From Rhodeus uyekii (lineage: Eukaryota; Chordata; Actinopteri; Cypriniformes; Acheilognathidae): 64,000 nt of DNA. The notes under the pieces are model-generated. The model had not been told where the DNA came from. It saw nothing but the letters and a program-made list of their open reading frames with translations, and did no database searches. The stretch lies in assembly GCA_037043235.1 (NCBI GenBank), contig JAWRVZ010000025.1:860001-924000 (forward strand). The letters run 5' to 3'. The position numbers were made by a program, and so were the translations under genes. Of the stretch, positions 59,959 through 64,000 are shown in pieces. How positions within the stretch are numbered: the stretch's first letter is position 1; every line of letters starts with the position of its first letter.

Positions 59959-60675
59959 TTATCTTTCAACAATATAACTAGTGGAGTGGCTCTTAGTGGA
60001 CTGGGGGTGAAATACTGTAGGAGAAGGTAGTCCAGCCAACTTGTAAACCAGGGAGACTATCCACCTGCTCATGGTTGGATTAGATGGTTCAGAAAAAGAG
60101 TTGGTCAGTTTTGCACCACAGGGATGTTCTGTGAGCATAAGCATCCAGTGATTGCACTGGACAGACCTTGTTTTTGAGTTCCTGGTTATGATCACCAAAA
60201 CGAGGACAGAGTCAGTGTAGGGTCCGTGTAGGGCAACGAAGGGACATGGGCACAGTGTGCTAAGGTGTACACCATGTCCCAACGGAGGGGGCTGCTCTGT
60301 GAGGCCTAACGCACTTGCCGTCAGGGCCTCTTGCCGGTAGCTTTCTTGCCCTGGAGGACAGTCCTCAAATCCATCCTCCTGCCAGAAGGCAGAGGCTAAG
60401 AGTGTCGTCCCGACCCCCCCGCTTTGGGGGTTGTTTGCGGGTGGTGACACTGTGCCTCTGCGGTGTGAAGAGCTCGGAGGCTGAGGCTGGCTCGCAGCCT
60501 CTGGGACCTGAGGGTGGCCAGAAAGAAGTTTTATTATGCTCCCTTTATTTGATGATGTCAAGTTGAGCCATGGATGCCTCTCCATAGCCACCAGAGCTGT
60601 CATGGAGCAGCCAGAGAGATCTGTGGCCCTGTGGAGCTCCACTACTGCCTCAGGGACAATACCCCAAACCCTCAA
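59959..60675 (-). pseudogene. Fused DIRS gag-recombinase remnant in one open frame (238 codons)
   Basis: Residues about 8-45 are gag (AVVELHRATDLSGCSMTALV, AMERHPWLNL, like AALVATERHLWLNL at 22.9 kb). A Pro/Ser/Gln-rich linker follows. From about residue 170, CNHWMLMLTEHPCGAKLTNS then PTMSRWIVSLVYKLAGLPSP correspond to the C-terminal recombinase segment (…VSRWIVEAISLVYE…). The sequence where HSTR should be reads HSTSY, so the catalytic Arg is gone and the Tyr block is absent. The deletion removed RT, RNase H and most of the recombinase yet left the frame open. More likely a coincidence of deletion than a working protein. Confidence 0.8.
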
Positions 60676-60879
60676 AAAGGTCTGGAGTTTAAAAGATGAA
60701 GTCTTTTAAAGTCCGGGATGATGACTGTCAGCTGGAATGGAAATCAGTCCAGGGTGCCGGTGTCTGGGAAATGCAGTGTGTATTGTGTATTGTGTATTCT
60801 GGCGATGGTGCCCTCCGGTGGCCAGAGGAGGGACGCACAGAGCTCGTCATCGTTACAGGAACAGTCTTCCAAATATAGT

Positions 60880-61380
60880 TCAGGAAGCAGACACACTGTC
60901 AGTTTAAATCTGGACTAAAAATACATCTCTTCAACCAGGCATGCACATAACACATATATATTACATCATAAAAATTATTTGTATTTTTTTCAAATCATGT
61001 AAAATGTTAGGCTGCATAATTTATGTCAGCCAGAACCACGAACACTTCCCAAAACACCTGATGTATTAGTTACATCATAAGAAAAATCATGCACTGCTTG
61101 TCTGTTGTCCAGAGGAACACTAGTCCCCCAATTGAGCCTGGTTTCTCCCAAGTTTTTTTTTCTTTTTTCTCTATTCTGTTCTGCATTCATATTGTCATCT
61201 TCTGGAGTTTTAGTTCCTTGCCTCTGGCATGCTTAGTAGCTGACACTTAACACTAAATAAGCATCTATATTATTGATTGACCTGCTATTCTGGAGCTGCT
61301 GTTTTCCTGTGATCACTGTAAAGCTGCTTTGAAACAATCTCTATTGTAAAAAGTGCTATATAAATAAAGGTGACTTGACT
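60880..61380 (+). mobile_element. LINE 3' end (probably L2-like)
   Basis: The plus strand reads FKSGLKIHLFNQACT-stop (60904-60950), a decayed version of the L2-type ORF C-terminus. The 3' UTR ends GTAAAGCTGCTTTGAAACAA, GTAAAAAGTGCTATATAAAT and AAAGGTGACTTGACT, a tail common in fish LINEs. It is 5' truncated. Exact family not assignable by eye. Confidence 0.75.
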
Positions 61381-61905
61381 CCTGTTCTCAATCAAGAAAT
61401 TGCTTAAATAGGACCTGCCTGAAAAATTGAAGTAGACTAAAGGATCTTCAAAATGTAGACCTCATGCCGAAGATCCAAATAAATTTAGGAACAAATTATA
61501 AATTAATTTTTGAGATCTATCAGTCTGGAAAAGGTTAAAAAGCTAATTCTAAAGCTTTGGGACTCCAGCGAGCTACAGTCTGATCCATTATCCACAAACG
61601 TCAAAAACATGGAACATTGTGGTGAACCTTCCCCCTTCCCAAGAGTGGTTTGATTGCAGTTGTTGCTGTTAAGTGTAGCCCAACCAGGTATTAGGTTTCA
61701 CTTTTTATTAGGTATTAGGCAATCACTTTTTCACACAGAGCCATGTAAGTTTGAATTTAATAATAATAATAACCTTCATTTAAAAAGTGCATTTTGTGTT
61801 TACTTGTGTTTTCTTTGACTAATATTTAAATTCGTTTGATGATCTGAAACATTTAAGTATGACAAACATGTAAAAAAAAAGAGAAGGAAACACATTTTCA
61901 CTCTG
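61381..61905 (+). mobile_element. Tc1-like deletion relic
   Basis: Matches the 53.6-kb copy from GTTCTCAATCAAGAAAT through TTGAGATCTATCAGTCTGG and TTATCCACAAACG, then jumps to GGTTTGATTGCAGTTGTTGC and the right terminal repeat with ACATTTAAGTATGACAAACATG and CACATTTTCACTCTG. Almost all of the transposase is deleted. It abuts the LINE tail. Confidence 0.8.
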
Positions 61906-62871
61906 CCATATATATATATATATATATATAAGCGCCTTATAGAACCTTTTTATATAAAGGTTTTATAGAAAGAGTGTGACCACAACTTTATTGGTTGAAA
62001 CAAATGATTCATGTTTCAAGATTGATGTATATGGATCGGCAGGATTTGTAATCAATGCATCAAGAAAATGACTTAATCATTAAACCAAGATTTCGAGAAA
62101 TAAACTTCCCAGAGCAGAATAAGCGGTCAAAGCAGAGGATAAAAGAGCAAGATGGACAGAGGAAGAGAATAAACATGGAGTGGAGTGAAAGCAGCACCTT
62201 GTCCTGGAGACGTTCCTAGAGCTCTGAGAGAGAAGAGATTTGAGTGAGGGTCTCTTGGGAGTGAGAGTTACTCTGAGGCTTGACATTTACAAGTGTTACA
62301 CTCCATCCTCTCTCATCTGATCCAACCTGCCATTTTTCCTACCTCACTGCCTTGTAAATGGAGCCCAATAACGTAGCGGCCAAGCAAATCTCGCAGGGGC
62401 CTCTGTCGCAGAGCTGGCCTTCCCCCTCAGGGCCGGCCTTCCCCCTCAGGGCCATCAGAAAAGGTAATGTACAGGTTTAAAATCCCACACATCTACATAA
62501 CAGCAAATGTAAATCCACAACACTTTTTGTACACAAAGGAAATGTCAATCTGCTACACACTTGGCAGTGGCTGGCGTGTTTTCTCAATTTAAATTCTGCC
62601 TGGTGCTCATGTAAAGCAATACTGATTCAACCTTGAGTGGCTAGTCTCTGGATGAGGCGGAAATTCAAAGCGACAGGCTGCGATTCATAGGAGATGGTTT
62701 TTATCCCTGTGTCTGGCAGTTTATGCATTAGCATTTGCTCTAGTGGAAGTACGTGCGAATACACTGCTTGTGTAGGAGGGTAAATTGGTGCAGGATCTCT
62801 TGAGAAACAATTAGACGGGCATCTGCAGAACATGGTCTTCATCTTCACTTGACAGATATGTAACACCTTTT
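61906..62871. other. Non-coding DNA with a small tandem duplication
   Basis: (TA)n at 61908-61931. A 19-bp GC-rich unit (GGCCTTCCCCCTCAGGGCC) is tandemly duplicated at 62416-62453. 62640-62860 is a repeat-free block of higher complexity. No gene supported. Confidence 0.5.

Positions 62872-62910
<39 letters not shown>
62872..62910. repeat. (CT)n microsatellite
   Basis: About 19 CT units. Confidence 0.97.
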
Positions 62911-62914
<4 letters not shown>

Positions 62915-63198
62915 CACTTAAACAGGAACTGAGGATTCCTACATTAGATTTACAGCTAAAACACTTGCACTTTTTGCCAAAGCAAACAACTCGCCGCCCA
63001 CAAGAAGCTCAGCACTGACGGCTTTATTAAAATGAAAGAGAATTTAGTGCGTTAAATAAGCTTATCAAGATAAGAAAACATGAAAATATGAAACCTATAA
63101 TGACAATCTTGATGCATGTAGGTCAGAGTGACACAATCCCTTTAAAAGCAGAATGTAATATTTGTATGATATCAAATATTATGATTTTCATGCATATA

Positions 63199-64000
63199 CA
63201 GTGGAACTTACTTATCTCGACCTCGGTTATCTCCCCAACTCAGTTATTTCGACGTTTTTGAAGTGGAACCGCCTAACTCCCTATTTTTCTTAGCATTTTC
63301 TTATCTGTTATGTTGATTATTTTATGTCGACGAACCCTGATATCTCGAGCACAAAAGAGGGACAAAGTCACCACTTTACATTGGTTATCTCGATCCCCGT
63401 GACTAATGATAGTACCTAGTTTGCGTTGCACATGCGCTGAGTTCGCGTTGCACGTGCATCATTCTGTATAATTGCTGTGTTTACGCTGTGAGCGAAATTG
63501 TGTTTGCTGTGTTGGAGAATATAATTGAAGGTTTGTATCGAGAATCGAAGGTGATTTTTATCGTATACTGGTAAATCTTGCAACGGCTGACGGAGTGGTT
63601 GACGAATGCCCAGATGACGAGCGTTATAGATGGGTTTCACACACTTCTCAAACATGTAAAGAGCGTAAGTACAAACCAGGAAACAGAAAACACTCTGACA
63701 AATATCATAAATAAAATAAGATAGAAACAGTAGATTATGATATACAACAGTCAGCAGTAGAGCCATCTCTCTCCTCACTCAAAAACACTCTCCTCCCCAT
63801 GCGCTCACACCAGAACAGTGCGCACAGAACTACATACGCTGTTGTAAAGGTATATTCCCAACATAAACAAAGTAGCCGTTACAATCTCTGCTGTTAGTTG
63901 GTGCACATATGCCTTTTATTCTTAGCAAACATATACAGTGTATAGCATGCCGATCGCTTCATCAAACAAATCACCATAATGGCTTTAGTTTTCTCGATCC
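63199..64000 (-). mobile_element. Pogo/Tigger-type non-autonomous element, copy 3 (runs off window)
   Basis: Starts CAGTGGAACTTACTTATCTC after TA (63197-63198) and is the reverse-oriented equivalent of copies 1 and 2 (ACGCTGTGAGCGAAATTG, GGAGAATATAATTGAAGG, AACATATACAGTGTATAGCA all occur in reverse complement at 14.5 and 39.2 kb). The other end lies beyond the window. Confidence 0.85.

Larger units (their letters stand above)
59665..60675 (-). mobile_element. Internally deleted DIRS element (minus strand)
   Basis: A 717-base minus-strand frame (60675-59959) is followed by a roughly 295-bp DIRS terminal repeat (59665-59958) with inverted ends: GGTTACGTATCTAACCATAG, GGGAACGAGATGTTGCGTCA on one side; AGCATCTTGTTCCCT, GGGAACTATGTTTACAT on the other. 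RT and RNase H are gone. Confidence 0.85.

Overview
This window looks like gene-poor nuclear DNA from a teleost fish, most likely a cyprinid (carp, barb, goldfish or Danio group). The basis is its composition: AT-rich DNA full of CA/GA/TA microsatellites, several degenerate Tc1-like transposons, a tRNA-headed SINE with an L2-type tail, L2-type LINE 3' ends, and above all fragments of DIRS tyrosine-recombinase retrotransposons with the terminal sequence common in cyprinid genomes. The genus cannot be fixed from the sequence alone. I found no exon of a recognisable conserved host gene, so the window is intergenic or lies in one or more large introns.

Layout. 0-6 kb: unique-looking DNA with microsatellites, a lone DIRS terminal repeat (2.4 kb) and a long foldback (5.1-5.5 kb). 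6.3-10.6 kb: a three-level nest, in which a minus-strand DIRS element sits inside a solo LTR-like element, which sits inside an older unclassified repeat. A second copy of that older repeat at 19.5 kb shows what the uninterrupted site looked like. 12.2-13.7 kb: a degenerate minisatellite split by a SINE. 14.4-16.0 kb: a pogo/Tigger-type non-autonomous element with a solo LTR inserted against its right end. 22.8-23.6 kb: a DIRS gag-plus-terminal-repeat fragment. 30.5-33.0 kb: two Tc1-like relics, the first carrying a nested solo LTR. 34.1-34.6 kb: a CpG-rich TTAA-flanked MITE. 39.1-40.0 kb: a second pogo copy. 42.0-42.2 kb: a large CA/CAGA/GATA compound microsatellite.

45-51 kb holds an L2 LINE tail, a pogo/mariner-like MITE and a Tc1-like element. 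53.6-54.5 kb is a truncated Tc1. 55.6 kb is a self-complementary CA/TA/TG microsatellite. 56.0-58.4 kb is a plus-strand DIRS fragment interrupted by a 598-bp hAT-type MITE with a perfect 8-bp target duplication. 59.7-60.7 kb is an internally deleted DIRS in which gag and tyrosine-recombinase remnants share one open frame. 60.9-61.9 kb is a LINE 3' end followed by a Tc1 relic, and 63.2 kb onward is a third pogo copy running off the window.

The one locus that looks like a possible unannotated host gene is on the minus strand at 42.5-42.84 kb. A TATA box is followed about 50 bases later by an ATG opening a 74-residue frame with a secretory signal peptide, and an AATAAA signal lies 42 bases past the stop. 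I do not recognise the protein. Everything else with coding similarity is a broken transposable-element gene, and most other short open frames are microsatellite or repeat artefacts.
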